A stretch of 64,000 nt of DNA from Alistipes sp. (GCA_017408825.1 JAFQTX010000037.1:1-64000), one strand, 5' to 3'. Positions 26,001-34,108 are shown, numbered from the stretch's first letter. The notes: generated from the letters alone by a model not told the origin. A program made the numbers and translations.

Positions 26001-26642
26001 TCAGTCAAACCCTAATTGTCGTTTTCGCTCTGCTACCTCTTCGGGGGTCATTACATACAACATTGTAAAATACTCCAATCTTGCCTCCTCATCCTCGATA
26101 CGCTCCAAATTGTCGTTGGTCGAGCCGAATGTGTCCGAAATATAATATCTACGCTTGTGCAACTCTTCCGCAAGGTCGATAATCTGCTCATAAATGCGGT
26201 ACGCCTCGACCTCTTCGGGAGTGAGTGTATATCTACACGCCTCCAACTTTGCATCTACAACCGACTGCTTAACGACCCACTCTCCATTGTCGGCTACCTC
26301 AACATCGTTTGTGAGATTGAGTTTCAATCCGAACATAGCGGAGTGAACTTTGGCTATGTAGTCATTATCGCAACTGGCATAGGCTTTTTGTCGATAATCC
26401 TCACGCAGGTAGTCGGGGCAGTTGGTCGAGTTCATCCACGCCTCGCATTGAGCCATAACCTCCTTACGCCTCCACGCCACACCTTTAATTTGATAGGTAC
26501 GAGCATCGTCAATATCTTCGCCACGCTCTGCAAGGCATTTGCGGATTTGTGCGAGTTTATCGTTATGTTTGGCTATTTCATCCATAACCGCCTCTCTCGA
26601 AAGTTTAGAGATATACGATAAAGTTTCTACTTTTTTAGTCAT
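26001..26642 (-). CDS. Helical protein of unknown function (element cargo)
   Basis: 213 residues, mostly charged helix (EVMAQCEAWMNSTNCPDYLRED, then TLTPEEVEAYRIYEQIIDLAEELHKRR). No signal peptide, membrane helix or catalytic motif is recognised. It is the last gene of the element operon, before a terminator. Distal genes in such elements are often accessory (defence, regulation or interference), but nothing in this sequence shows which. Confidence 0.75.
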   Translation of the reverse strand: MTKKVETLSYISKLSREAVMDEIAKHNDKLAQIRKCLAERGEDIDDARTYQIKGVAWRRKEVMAQCEAWMNSTNCPDYLREDYRQKAYASCDNDYIAKVHSAMFGLKLNLTNDVEVADNGEWVVKQSVVDAKLEACRYTLTPEEVEAYRIYEQIIDLAEELHKRRYYISDTFGSTNDNLERIEDEEARLEYFTMLYVMTPEEVAERKRQLGFD

Positions 26643-26661
26643 AATTCAATCGGTTTAATGG

Positions 26662-26910
26662 TTAGTTATTTGCCTCATCCTTTGGAATACGCCCCGACTT
26701 GATGAGCATTTGTTTTATCTCTGCAAGTTGTTTTTTGAACTCCGCTTGCCTTACCTCTTCGGGGTCGGGTGTTGGCTCGGTTGGTTGTTGCTCTGCCTCT
26801 CGCATACCATAGTGTGCTTGTAACTCCTCCAATTCAGCGTAAAGTGGTGCTAACACCTCTTGGCACTTCTTGGCTACCAAATCGATAATCTCTTGATAAT
26901 TGTTTTGCAT
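26662..26910 (-). CDS. Small coiled-coil protein of unknown function
   Basis: 82 residues from ATG 26910 (MQNNYQEI); an in-frame ATG at 26937 would add nine Lys-rich residues. A helix with heptad-like Leu/Ile (about 5-37), a Pro/Glu/Thr linker (42-55) and a second charged helix (57-74). No family is recognised. It lies 20 bases before the 213-residue gene. Confidence 0.65.
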   Translation of the reverse strand: MQNNYQEIIDLVAKKCQEVLAPLYAELEELQAHYGMREAEQQPTEPTPDPEEVRQAEFKKQLAEIKQMLIKSGRIPKDEANN

Positions 26911-26951
26911 TTTCTTGATTTTTAATTTGTTATACATTGATATTCTTTGCC

Positions 26952-27227
26952 CTAATTCTTTATTAGATGGTCGGGAAAGGCTACCGAGCCGTTATCGTAC
27001 ATTCGCTTAAAGTAGCGTAATACGGCTTGTATTTCCCACGAGCCGACCTTACGGCTTGCGAGAGCTGCGGCACTATTGATGCTTGCTTTGGTCGGATATG
27101 CTATAATATACGCCTGCGAGGCACTATATCCGCAACATATCAAACACGCAAACACCTTATCCTCTTGGGTTATTCTCTCGCAAAACCCTATCCGAGCATA
27201 ATACTCCTTTTTCTTTTCTCTATTCAT
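26952..27227 (-). CDS. Small HTH protein resembling phage terminase small subunit N-terminus
   Basis: 91 residues. ACLICCGYSASQAYIIAYP, then SINSAAALASRKVGSWEIQA, follows the pattern of the small terminase (Terminase_2) DNA-binding domain: a Gly-x-Ser/Asn-A-x-QAY helix, then S-x-x-A-x-x-x-A-S, then an end helix with xIQAxL. Normal TerS proteins are 140-180 residues; here only the HTH part is present. In phage satellites such as PICIs a TerS homologue redirects packaging. The match is by eye and remains tentative; it may simply be an HTH regulator. It overlaps the preceding ORF by 8 bases. Confidence 0.55.
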   Translation of the reverse strand: MNREKKKEYYARIGFCERITQEDKVFACLICCGYSASQAYIIAYPTKASINSAAALASRKVGSWEIQAVLRYFKRMYDNGSVAFPDHLIKN

Positions 27228-27414
27228 CGTTAAAGTGTTTAGTTCTCCAATATTTCAAATCCTTAATAAATCGCTTTCGTGCCTCCTCAACATTCCGAGA
27301 GGGGTCGATAAATATGGTTGTGCGGTCATCAACTCTTACGGGTACAAAGTGGCAATGGCGTTCCCTAACCTCCGCCAACTGTGCATCCGATAGACCGCAA
27401 AAGTCGTTAGGCAT
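27220..27414 (-). CDS. 64-residue protein of unknown function
   Basis: The ATG at 27414 overlaps the 115-residue gene by 8 bases and its end overlaps the next gene by 8 bases, so it is embedded in a translationally coupled run. It contains a hydrophobic strand pair (FVPVRVDDRTTIFIDPS) and a basic helical end (ARKRFIKDLKYWR). No family is recognised. Confidence 0.65.
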   Translation of the reverse strand: MPNDFCGLSDAQLAEVRERHCHFVPVRVDDRTTIFIDPSRNVEEARKRFIKDLKYWRTKHFNDE

Positions 27415-27754
27415 TGCAAAGAGGGTTTGCGTAGGTATGTACTACATCCCCGAACTCGTCTTGGCTTTCGTAGTCGGGTGCATCAACCACCACGATAGCA
27501 CAAGCCTTGTTGCCGTAGAGATAAGCGAAATATGCACACTTACACGCTCGGCACTCCTCGATGCCATTGCTCGAAAGTGAAAAGCAAGGCTCATCCGCTT
27601 GCTCCGCTTTTCGATCGTAGAGCATAATGCTAAATTGCTCGTTGTCGGTAGTAGTAACATCTGCCACACTACCCTCGATACTAACCTTTGCGACCTCGTA
27701 TCCGAGTGCATCGGTTATGGTCTTTTTCACTAAATCTAATTTTTTCATATTCAC
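27407..27754 (-). CDS. 115-residue protein with Cys cluster, unknown
   Basis: Begins KKLDLVKKTITDALGY, with an alpha/beta pattern and a mid-protein ECRACKCAYFAY segment that could bind metal. No known family is recognised. It is separated from the BT4734-type gene by 6 bases, so it is part of the same transcript. Confidence 0.7.
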   Translation of the reverse strand: MNMKKLDLVKKTITDALGYEVAKVSIEGSVADVTTTDNEQFSIMLYDRKAEQADEPCFSLSSNGIEECRACKCAYFAYLYGNKACAIVVVDAPDYESQDEFGDVVHTYANPLCNA

Positions 27755-27760
27755 TTTTTT

Positions 27761-28627
27761 TTAATGTTTTACAATCAATTCATTAAGTTTTGGCACTCCT
27801 GCCCTTGAACAAGCCGAGGCAAATACTCCTATCCCGTAGCCACTACCCGATAGGGTGCGGTAGGTCTTGCGTGCATCATACTCCCTATACTTGGGGTGAT
27901 GCTGGGAAAGACTTACAAACACATCTTCGCCCCCTGCTCCCATAATCGACTTTACGCAAGACCCGATAGAGAGCCAGTTGTTACGCCCTTGCGTGATGTC
28001 TATGCCGTGCCGAGTAATGTACTCAACTCCTGCAAGCAGTAACCTCTCATCGGTAGCCGTTGCAAGTCTTGGCGTATAGGTTGGTGCTACCACTCTCGGC
28101 AACTCGCTCCACACCTCACTATCGGGGTTGAAGATTGGGGTATCGTCAAACGATGCAACACGCAATCGGCATACATCGCTTCCGCTTCTATCCACCTCGT
28201 AGCCGATACCACCAAAATAGTTGGCTAACGCTTTGAAATACTCCCGATGCTTGGTTGGCTCGGCTATCTTGATTAGTGCGAACACGCCACGACCCGAACA
28301 CGATAGACCTGCATAGTACACAAAGGGCAACCCTCCGAGTAGGTCTTTTAGTGCATCCACATCCTCGACCTTGTCCCATTCAACACATAGCACTCCACTA
28401 TGGCAAATCAACCCCTCCGAGTTTCTTACCTCAAACACTCCCGATGGAGTATAACACGGCATAGACCGCTTGGCTTGGTTGAACTCGGCAGAGCCGTAGG
28501 GCAACGCTCGCAACGCCTCAACTCTCGCCCTCACTCGCTCCGAGAAAAGGATAGTTTCAATGGGCAAAGAGCCTTGTGGTTTATGGCTATTAGCCACGCA
28601 AGAAAAATACGATACATTCATAGTCAT
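27761..28627 (-). CDS. BT4734/BF3469-type (VirE N-terminal domain) replication protein
   Basis: 288 residues from ATG 28627 (MTMNVSYFSC); a longer 303-residue reading starts in iteron-rich DNA and is less likely. The N-terminal domain (about 1-175) has the family features FEVRNSEGLICHSGVLCVEWDK-like beta strand, YYAGLSCSGRGVFALI, and EVDRSGSDVCRLRV with a Cys-Arg-Leu-Arg core as in primase-polymerase-like folds. The C-terminal part (205-275) resembles PriCT: RNNWLSIGSCVKS, YDARKTYRTL. Such genes sit before D5-type helicases in Bacteroidota mobile elements, and primase activity is inferred. Confidence 0.8.
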   Translation of the reverse strand: MTMNVSYFSCVANSHKPQGSLPIETILFSERVRARVEALRALPYGSAEFNQAKRSMPCYTPSGVFEVRNSEGLICHSGVLCVEWDKVEDVDALKDLLGGLPFVYYAGLSCSGRGVFALIKIAEPTKHREYFKALANYFGGIGYEVDRSGSDVCRLRVASFDDTPIFNPDSEVWSELPRVVAPTYTPRLATATDERLLLAGVEYITRHGIDITQGRNNWLSIGSCVKSIMGAGGEDVFVSLSQHHPKYREYDARKTYRTLSGSGYGIGVFASACSRAGVPKLNELIVKH

Positions 28628-28693
28628 ATTGTTGTTGTTAATCAACGACTTGCAACAGCCTTGCAACACCATAAGTGTTTGATTATCAATAAA

Positions 28694-28828
28694 TCAACAC
28701 ATTCAACAATGCTTTGTGTGTTTAATTCTATATATTTTCAAGAACTTTTTAATTTTAAGTGTTGATAGTGTTGAGTGCTTAAATATCAACAACTTACAAT
28801 GTTGCTACTACTGTTGATTAAGTGTTGA
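28694..28828. other. Candidate replication origin: TGTTGA iterons
   Basis: The gap between the helicase and BT4734-type genes has seven TGTTGA/TCAACA hexamers (28694, 28703 and 28786 inverted; 28760, 28769, 28812 and 28823 direct) in A/T-rich DNA, several extended to GTGTTGA. This is the usual look of an initiator-binding origin beside replication genes. Function is inferred. Confidence 0.5.
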
Positions 28829-28836
28829 GGGTGTTG

Positions 28837-30111
28837 CTAAAATGGTGTTTCCTCCTGCTCTTGGATTATATCTTCAGTGGTCTTTCCTGCTACTAAATAC
28901 CGCCTACCTTTTTTAGTTGCTCCGTTCCAATCTTTATACTCGGTATTGAGATAGTCCATCTTCAACTCTTTGCGTAAAGCATCGGATATGGCTCGTAAAT
29001 TAGTTTCCCTTATCTCGGCAGATAAATCCTTTGCCGAAAATCCAAACTCCAAACCTCCAATAGATGCGGAAGTTTCTGCAATCCACTCCTTAATGGTCTT
29101 TGCAAGGTCGGAGAGAGAATTTTCCACGACCACCGCAAGAGCATCGGTCTTTATTGCATCGTGAGAAAACCACATACGGCTTTGGTCGGGTGTTGCCATT
29201 TGCCGTGTTGCCAGTGTATAAAGCACCGCAGGGGTTTCGGCTTGTAGTCGAGCATCGAACTTGGGGATATATTCCTCTGCCGTTAGAGGGTTTAATCGCC
29301 TAATCCAATAGCGTACATCAAACTCGGTCGCCTTAATCAGCGTTTCGGCATTATTCGAGAGAATAACCAACTTAACAAAAGGCTCAAAATCCACTTGTGG
29401 CTTGTATTTTTCGTTGATAGTTGCCTTTTTTGCGGTACTCATTGCCTTAATTTTATTAAGGGTCTTTTTCGCATCGCTAATCTCCTCGAAAACTGCCACC
29501 AAAGACTTAATCCATCCGTTGAATGTTGAGTTTAGGTCATCTTGGGTATAAAATCCAACATTCGCCCCAAATAGATAAGACAACGCATTGCCAAAACTAC
29601 TCTTTCCCGTGTGGTTTTCAGGCGAAACAAGACAAAGAACTGGTAGCACTTGGGTAGGGTTACGATAAAGCAAAGTAAGGTAATCCCAACCGAGAGCCTC
29701 TTGCTCTCCAAAAATGCGTTTCATCAACATATCCCACATCGGATGCTCGCCTTTGTTTGGCTCAATCTCTAATCGGTTGTATATGTTCCAACAGTTGCCT
29801 ACAACCTGCTTGTAGTCGGTATGGCTTGGCACTACTGCAAGAGCATCATAATATGGTGCTTGGGTTAGTGTACTATTGCCGTAACGCTCTTTTATAACCT
29901 CTCTTGTTCGACCTACAAGGGTAGTGTGGGGTCTGCCGAGTGTGTCGGGGATAGTTATCAACTCCAAAACATCGTTTCCAACACGAATTATTTGCGGATG
30001 GTCTTGTTTATTTCCTTGATTTTCACTATCTTTGCATTGAAATAACACACTTGCCTCGCTTATTGCCTCCGTTGTTCCTTGTACTTCGGAGGCATTGTTC
30101 TCTTTTAGCAT
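28837..30111 (-). CDS. SF3-type / D5-like helicase (DUF5906-type)
   Basis: 424 residues. Walker A SPENHTGKSSF (163-173), Walker B-like SLVAVFEEIS (203-212), sensor-1 LVILSNNAE (248-256) and a probable Arg-finger region RYWIRRL (267-273) match the primase-helicase ATPases of poxvirus D5/phage P4 alpha type found in satellites and plasmids. It should unwind the element origin. Its start overlaps the upstream HTH gene by 7 bases. After residue 340 there is a winged-helix-like tail (SAKDLSAEIRETNLRAISDALRK type). Confidence 0.85.
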   Translation of the reverse strand: MLKENNASEVQGTTEAISEASVLFQCKDSENQGNKQDHPQIIRVGNDVLELITIPDTLGRPHTTLVGRTREVIKERYGNSTLTQAPYYDALAVVPSHTDYKQVVGNCWNIYNRLEIEPNKGEHPMWDMLMKRIFGEQEALGWDYLTLLYRNPTQVLPVLCLVSPENHTGKSSFGNALSYLFGANVGFYTQDDLNSTFNGWIKSLVAVFEEISDAKKTLNKIKAMSTAKKATINEKYKPQVDFEPFVKLVILSNNAETLIKATEFDVRYWIRRLNPLTAEEYIPKFDARLQAETPAVLYTLATRQMATPDQSRMWFSHDAIKTDALAVVVENSLSDLAKTIKEWIAETSASIGGLEFGFSAKDLSAEIRETNLRAISDALRKELKMDYLNTEYKDWNGATKKGRRYLVAGKTTEDIIQEQEETPF

Positions 30112-30383
30112 CTTGCTCCTCCTTTCTCTATGATAGCCTGCACCTCGCTTGACTTAAAACGCCTTTTGCCTCCAATGTATAGAGGTGTAAGGTACTCGGC
30201 TTTTTGCCAACGCCACAATGTTACATCACTGATGCTCAACTGCTTGCAAACCTCCGCAGGCGTTAGTAGCATTTCTTTTGCTTTTGCCTCTGCCTCTTTC
30301 ATCGCATCGGAAATTATCTCGGCATAAATCGCCTTGATTTCAGCTCGCAACTCTTCCCGATTGCATTGTAAAATAGTCATCAT
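30105..30383 (-). CDS. Excisionase-like MerR/HTH_17 DNA-binding protein
   Basis: 92 residues. A helical N-terminus (about 8-38) precedes a helix-turn-helix domain, LTPAEVCKQLSISDVTLWRWQKAEYL-like (residues 40-66), with the wing PLYIGGKRRFKSSEVQAII. This form is shared by excisionases (recombination directionality factors) and small replication regulators of Bacteroidota elements. It is the first gene of the replication operon, behind a TACCTTTG promoter box at 30476-30483. Confidence 0.85.
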   Translation of the reverse strand: MMTILQCNREELRAEIKAIYAEIISDAMKEAEAKAKEMLLTPAEVCKQLSISDVTLWRWQKAEYLTPLYIGGKRRFKSSEVQAIIEKGGARC

Positions 30384-30475
30384 ATCATTACCTATTTTAT
30401 CATTAAACCAACAGCCTTACGGTTGCCGTTCCGCTTGCTGCATTGATTAAGGTCGGCATCTCCTTAACCACATTG

Positions 30476-30503
30476 CAAAGGTAGGTAATGGTTTGAAAAT
30501 CAA
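30476..30503 (-). promoter_or_regulatory. Promoter of the element replication operon
   Basis: Minus-strand TACCTTTG (30476-30483) with TTG (30501-30503) 17 nt upstream, 92 bases before the HTH gene's ATG. The spacing is a little short, so the call is moderate. Confidence 0.5.
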
Positions 30504-30529
30504 CGATTTGGGGTATTATAATAAGAATA

Positions 30530-30570
30530 ATAAACCCCTCTATATCAATCACTTGACTTTATAGAGGGGT
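30530..30570 (-). terminator. Terminator of the 322-residue gene
   Basis: ACCCCTCTATA (minus strand, 30570-30560) pairs with TATAGAGGGGT (30544-30534) and is followed by TTATTATTC, 31 bases after the stop codon at 30601. Confidence 0.7.
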
Positions 30571-30600
30571 ATTATCGTAAGGGTACTAATTGGGGTATTG

Positions 30601-31569
30601 TTAAATTTGCAAATATGTAAAGTATTTCATCGCCTCCTCAATTTGAGGGTTAACCTTATTAGGTTTATAGTTGTCCGTTTGCAAATCGTTTTCGCAAGCA
30701 CTCTTAAATACATCAATCCACTTGGTTATAGTATTGGGCTTGCTAACTATGGTTATATTTTTGCACCTATATAGAAAAGTTGCCAAAGCATATATATCCT
30801 TTCCCGTCTTACACCTATCTATCGCATATTTTGCCAAATCGGCTGTAAGTCTATCGTATTTCCTTTTTGTAGCCACATTAAAAAGGTCATCGAGATTTTG
30901 CACAACTCTCTCTATCTTCTTTGCTCTTTCATCGCTCGATAGTGTAGTAGTCTTTTTCTTGGTTATCGAGGTTGATTTAGGCTTACTACTCTTATATGGT
31001 GTAATTCGCAGGTCGTTATCATCCTGCAAACTATCAAGGTCTATATTATGTTTTTCACAAATACCATATAGAAATGAGATAAATGATTGGTAATTTTGGT
31101 ATGCCCAATTCACGAACTCATAACTTTGTTTTTCTTTATGGTCGTTGTCATCGATTAGCAGATTATACACCTTTGCATATCGCTTTTTATCCTTAAAGAT
31201 AGGCTCTAAAAGTCTGTAATAAGTGCCCGACAACTGATGCAAAATATCCTTAATAAACAATTCTTTGTTATCCGTAGGGATATGCAATAACTCCTCGCTT
31301 ATATACTCACACGCTCCACGCATTACAACCTCATTAGTGCCTTTGCTATCCTTATGGGTGCATAGCATTTCATCATTAACGATTTTATGATTAACACCCA
31401 TTTGTAACCTCATACGATATGCACTATCATCTTTCCCGATAGCATAGGGAACACCAAGTTTATGCTTATCATCCTTAACCAAATAATAGACAATCATACT
31501 AACAGCGTGATAAAAAATGCTATCTGGTCTATATGCTCTTATAAAATCGTTATAATTCTCGCTCATCAT
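30601..31569 (-). CDS. Element protein of unknown function (322 aa)
   Basis: 322 residues, soluble, Lys/Asp-rich. The first 170 residues look globular and helical (YHAVSMIVYYLVKDD, ACEYISEELLHIPTD); a Lys/Ser/Thr linker (about 190-215, KSSKPKSTSITKKKTTTLS) leads to a second helical domain. No motif is recognised. A good Shine-Dalgarno (GGAGG) precedes its double ATG, unlike host genes. Strong A/T codon bias marks it as foreign. It lies between the integrase and excisionase-like genes but has its own terminator. Confidence 0.8.
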   Translation of the reverse strand: MMSENYNDFIRAYRPDSIFYHAVSMIVYYLVKDDKHKLGVPYAIGKDDSAYRMRLQMGVNHKIVNDEMLCTHKDSKGTNEVVMRGACEYISEELLHIPTDNKELFIKDILHQLSGTYYRLLEPIFKDKKRYAKVYNLLIDDNDHKEKQSYEFVNWAYQNYQSFISFLYGICEKHNIDLDSLQDDNDLRITPYKSSKPKSTSITKKKTTTLSSDERAKKIERVVQNLDDLFNVATKRKYDRLTADLAKYAIDRCKTGKDIYALATFLYRCKNITIVSKPNTITKWIDVFKSACENDLQTDNYKPNKVNPQIEEAMKYFTYLQI

Positions 31570-31581
31570 ACGCTTGCCCTC

Positions 31582-31659
31582 CTATCTTCTGCCTTTGGTA
31601 CTAAATGCCTCGCCTGCAAATGCGAAAAAGCATAATACGCTAAATATAAATCCAAACAT
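31582..31659 (-). CDS. 25-residue membrane micropeptide
   Basis: An ATG with a strong AGGAGGTGG six bases upstream reads MFGFIFSVLCFFAFAGEAF and a short basic end (STKGRR), then TAG. It is one hydrophobic helix. It lies between the integrase and the 322-residue gene, 9 bases from the integrase stop and 12 from the next ATG. It could be a leader for coupled translation or a small membrane effector. Support is the ribosome-binding site and position. Confidence 0.5.
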   Translation of the reverse strand: MFGFIFSVLCFFAFAGEAFSTKGRR

Positions 31660-31668
31660 AACCACCTC

Positions 31669-33066
31669 CTACTCTAAAAGTTTTACCAAATCTTGTTTCA
31701 TTTCCTCGTCTATTTCACGATAGCGAGTAAATGCCTTGCTACCTTGTTTGTGTCCTGATAACGCACCTACGAGGTTAGGGTCTTTCACTTGTTTGTAGAG
31801 GTTGCCGACAAAACACCTACGAGCAAGATGCGAGGATGCTATCTCGTTGATAGGTCTTTGCTCCTCCTCGCCAGTAGTTGGGTTGCGAACTGTTACGATG
31901 CGAGTAATACCGGCTAACTTGAAAGCCTCTTTTATCGCTATGTTATATTTTTGCTCCGAGATAAAAGGCAGGAGTTTATCGCCTCCGTAGTCGGCATATC
32001 TTTCGAGTATCTCTTTGGCTATTGCATTGAGGGGTACACGCACGGTTATTGCTCGATTGTCCCTTGTCTTACGAGCAATATACTCTATTGCTCCATTGAT
32101 TACATTTGCTTTTGTAAATCGGTATAAATCGCCCACACGGCAACCGATAAGGCATTGAAACACAAATATATCTCGTTGGATAGCAAGTTGAGGTCGAGCC
32201 GATAGGTCGGCATTGTAGAGCTGGTTGCGTTCCTCGATAGTGATATAGTAGGGTGTACCATATACACACTCCTCTATCTTATAGTGGCGGAAAGGGTTGT
32301 TTGTGGTCTTTCCATTGTCGATGCACCAAAGGTAAAAGGTACGCAACTTGGTAAATATATCGTTGATGGTGTTTTGTCCTCGTGCTTGTGGAGTGCGAGT
32401 TTCGGGATAAGCCTCATATACCACCTTGTAATCCTCGTTGATACACGACCACTTATTGCTCTGCTCATCCTTTTGGAAAAATGTATTTTCCACACGCAAG
32501 AACTCCTCAAAATCTCGGAGCGTTTCTTGTGTGATAGTATCAAGGTCGAGTGTGGTTTTGTTCCACAACTCGAAACGCTGCAAGGCTCGATAGATTACAC
32601 GGAAATTCTTTTTGCGTACCTCCGATAGTTTGTGCTTGTTGAGGAATAGATCGAGAGTTGCAAAGAACGCAGGTTTTTCCTCCTTAACCTCGTACTTTTC
32701 GGGAAAGCGATAGCGGTCTATCACATCTTCGAGCCACTCTTTTGTAATTTGCTCGACTGGTGTAGCGAGAAATTTAGACTTAATCTCGCTAATGAGAGCA
32801 GAGAGGTTGTCGCTTGTTTCTTGGAGTGCTTGTTTCTCTTCCTCGACCTCTTTACGCTTTTGAGCCGACATAATCTTGGTTGTGCGTATATCCGTTTGGA
32901 TTGTACCCTCCTTTGCATCCCATCGCTCTGGACTAACGAAAATACGGCTCTTGGCTCTGATTGCAACGGCTTTGCCGTTTACCTTGCCCACAATTAAACG
33001 GAGCAGGATTTCACTCTTTTGAGTGTGTTTATCCGTCTTTGCGGATAGTGTTGTAGTAATCTTCAT
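31669..33066 (-). CDS. int: Tyrosine recombinase (integrase) of the element
   Basis: 465 residues. An N-terminal arm-binding region and a SAM-like core-binding domain (about 125-265: FFATLDLFLNKHKLSEVRKKN) precede the catalytic domain with Arg in CLIGCRVGDLYRFT, the HxxR box SSHLARR and the nucleophile region LSGHKQGSKAFTRY. It catalyses site-specific integration and excision at tRNA-Leu. It sits next to attR, as is usual. A minus-strand TATCTTTG box (33103-33110) 37 bases upstream is its promoter. Confidence 0.96.
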   Translation of the reverse strand: MKITTTLSAKTDKHTQKSEILLRLIVGKVNGKAVAIRAKSRIFVSPERWDAKEGTIQTDIRTTKIMSAQKRKEVEEEKQALQETSDNLSALISEIKSKFLATPVEQITKEWLEDVIDRYRFPEKYEVKEEKPAFFATLDLFLNKHKLSEVRKKNFRVIYRALQRFELWNKTTLDLDTITQETLRDFEEFLRVENTFFQKDEQSNKWSCINEDYKVVYEAYPETRTPQARGQNTINDIFTKLRTFYLWCIDNGKTTNNPFRHYKIEECVYGTPYYITIEERNQLYNADLSARPQLAIQRDIFVFQCLIGCRVGDLYRFTKANVINGAIEYIARKTRDNRAITVRVPLNAIAKEILERYADYGGDKLLPFISEQKYNIAIKEAFKLAGITRIVTVRNPTTGEEEQRPINEIASSHLARRCFVGNLYKQVKDPNLVGALSGHKQGSKAFTRYREIDEEMKQDLVKLLE

Positions 33067-33102
33067 AGTGTAAAACTTATATTTATTATCAATAACGCAC
33101 TA

Positions 33103-33110
33103 CAAAGATA
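33103..33110 (-). promoter_or_regulatory. Promoter -7 box of the integrase gene
   Basis: Minus-strand TATCTTTG. The flanking inverted repeat GGTTGCCAA/TTGGCAACC (33117-33147) and TGCAATA/TATTGCA hairpin (about 33196-33216) could be integrase or Xis sites that also control it. Confidence 0.55.
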
Positions 33111-33289
33111 ATGAAAGGTTGCCAATTTTCCTAACTTTTTGGCAACCTATTTGTAGAAAAATGCAATTTTGTGAAAAAGCTTGAAAGACTTTTTGCAATA
33201 TACAAAGTATTGCATTACAACACTATAACCTCGCTATAAGCACCTGCAAGCGGAGTTGCTAAATTTGGCACTATTTCACATTTCAAACA

Positions 33290-33303
33290 CGGCTCTGGGT
33301 ACA
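33290..33303 (+). other. attR core
   Basis: CGGCTCTGGGTACA, an exact copy of the tRNA-Leu 3' end at 25562-25575. No tRNA body precedes it. Confidence 0.85.
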
Positions 33304-33307
33304 CGAA

Positions 33308-33335
33308 GAGAGAAACGAAAGTTTCTCTCCTTTTT
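33308..33335 (+). terminator. Displaced original tRNA-Leu terminator
   Basis: Stem GAGAGAAAC/GTTTCTCTC with a GAAA loop and T5, directly after attR. It is of the same design as the terminators after tRNA-Lys and its copies, which supports this being the pre-integration tRNA-Leu terminator. Confidence 0.8.
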
Positions 33336-33421
33336 GGTGATAGGGCGGCTCTTTACCCAGTCCGAGATGAGAATAAAGCAATACAAAACACTTATAACCA
33401 AACATTTTAACCATTACAACT

Positions 33422-34108
33422 ATGAAACTTAAGACTGCACTCCTCCTACTACTATCTATGGTAGTGTGCAAAACAAATGGCGAGATGATCAAGCCAAAGG
33501 CGATTTACCCAGTGCACGACATTAGTGCAGCGCAGTATGAGGCTGCAGCGAATTATGTTGCTGATGAAGTTGTGCCTGCTGCAATGCAGAGAATTTTGAA
33601 CACAAAGGTATTTGAGCTATACGATCCTACTGATCATTGGTACGCCGAATATGAGCGAGTTAGAGCATCAAGTTCATTAGCCCAGCAAGGTAGAGTAACA
33701 TACTATGCCCAGAATGCTGCCGACTATAACCACGAAACAGTTTGGTGCGAGGGAGTATCAGGCTATGGCGTAGGACAATATATTGAGTACACATTCTCAG
33801 AGTACCACCCTCGAATCACTGAAGTTAAGATTCTCAACGGATATGTCAAGAGCCTTGCTCAATGGCAGAAAAATTCACGTGTAAAGCGACTCAGGGTATA
33901 CTTCAACGGCAAGGCGCTGACCGATCTCGAACTTGAGGATAGCCGCACGTTGCAGGTATTTGACCTTGGTACAGTGGGTTATGGTCCAAACGGAAGAGGC
34001 AAGGGTTCGTGGACATTGAGATTTGAGATTGTGGATGTCTACCCTGGCACCCACTATCAGGACACAGTGATATCTGAGATATACTTCGACGGCATTGACA
34101 TGTACTAA
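33422..34108 (+). CDS. Exported protein with NADase-type glycan-binding (discoidin-like) domain
   Basis: 228 residues with an N-terminal signal peptide (about 1-20). Residues from about 95 to the end follow the NADase-type glycan-binding domain pattern: DYNHETVWCEGVSGYGVGQY, ITEVKILNGYVKS, RVKRLRVYFNGKAL, and WTLRFEIVDVYPGTHYQDT with ISEIYFDG. The family is a beta-sandwich believed to bind glycans. The N-terminal 75 residues are not recognised. No NADase or peptidase is fused here. It lies directly outside attR. Confidence 0.82.
   Translation: MKLKTALLLLLSMVVCKTNGEMIKPKAIYPVHDISAAQYEAAANYVADEVVPAAMQRILNTKVFELYDPTDHWYAEYERVRASSSLAQQGRVTYYAQNAADYNHETVWCEGVSGYGVGQYIEYTFSEYHPRITEVKILNGYVKSLAQWQKNSRVKRLRVYFNGKALTDLELEDSRTLQVFDLGTVGYGPNGRGKGSWTLRFEIVDVYPGTHYQDTVISEIYFDGIDMY

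Larger units (their letters stand above)
25562..33303. mobile_element. 7.7-kb integrative element in tRNA-Leu (satellite-like or mobilizable)
   Basis: It is bounded by the 14-bp direct repeats. All genes lie on the minus strand: integrase next to attR, a micropeptide, a 322-aa protein, excisionase-like HTH, SF3-type helicase, BT4734/VirE-type protein, three small ORFs (the third resembling a small terminase subunit), then two helical proteins. Base composition is visibly more A/T-rich than the flanks, and several genes have real Shine-Dalgarno sequences. There is no relaxase, capsid, portal, large terminase, transposase or resistance gene. TTGGCAACC occurs near both ends (25632, and 33139 with its inverse at 33117), possibly integrase arm sites. 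Confidence 0.88.

Noticed and set aside
27761..30111. Plasmid or conjugative relaxase in the element
   Set aside because: The two large proteins match helicase and BT4734-type domains; no HxH or Tyr relaxase motif is visible.
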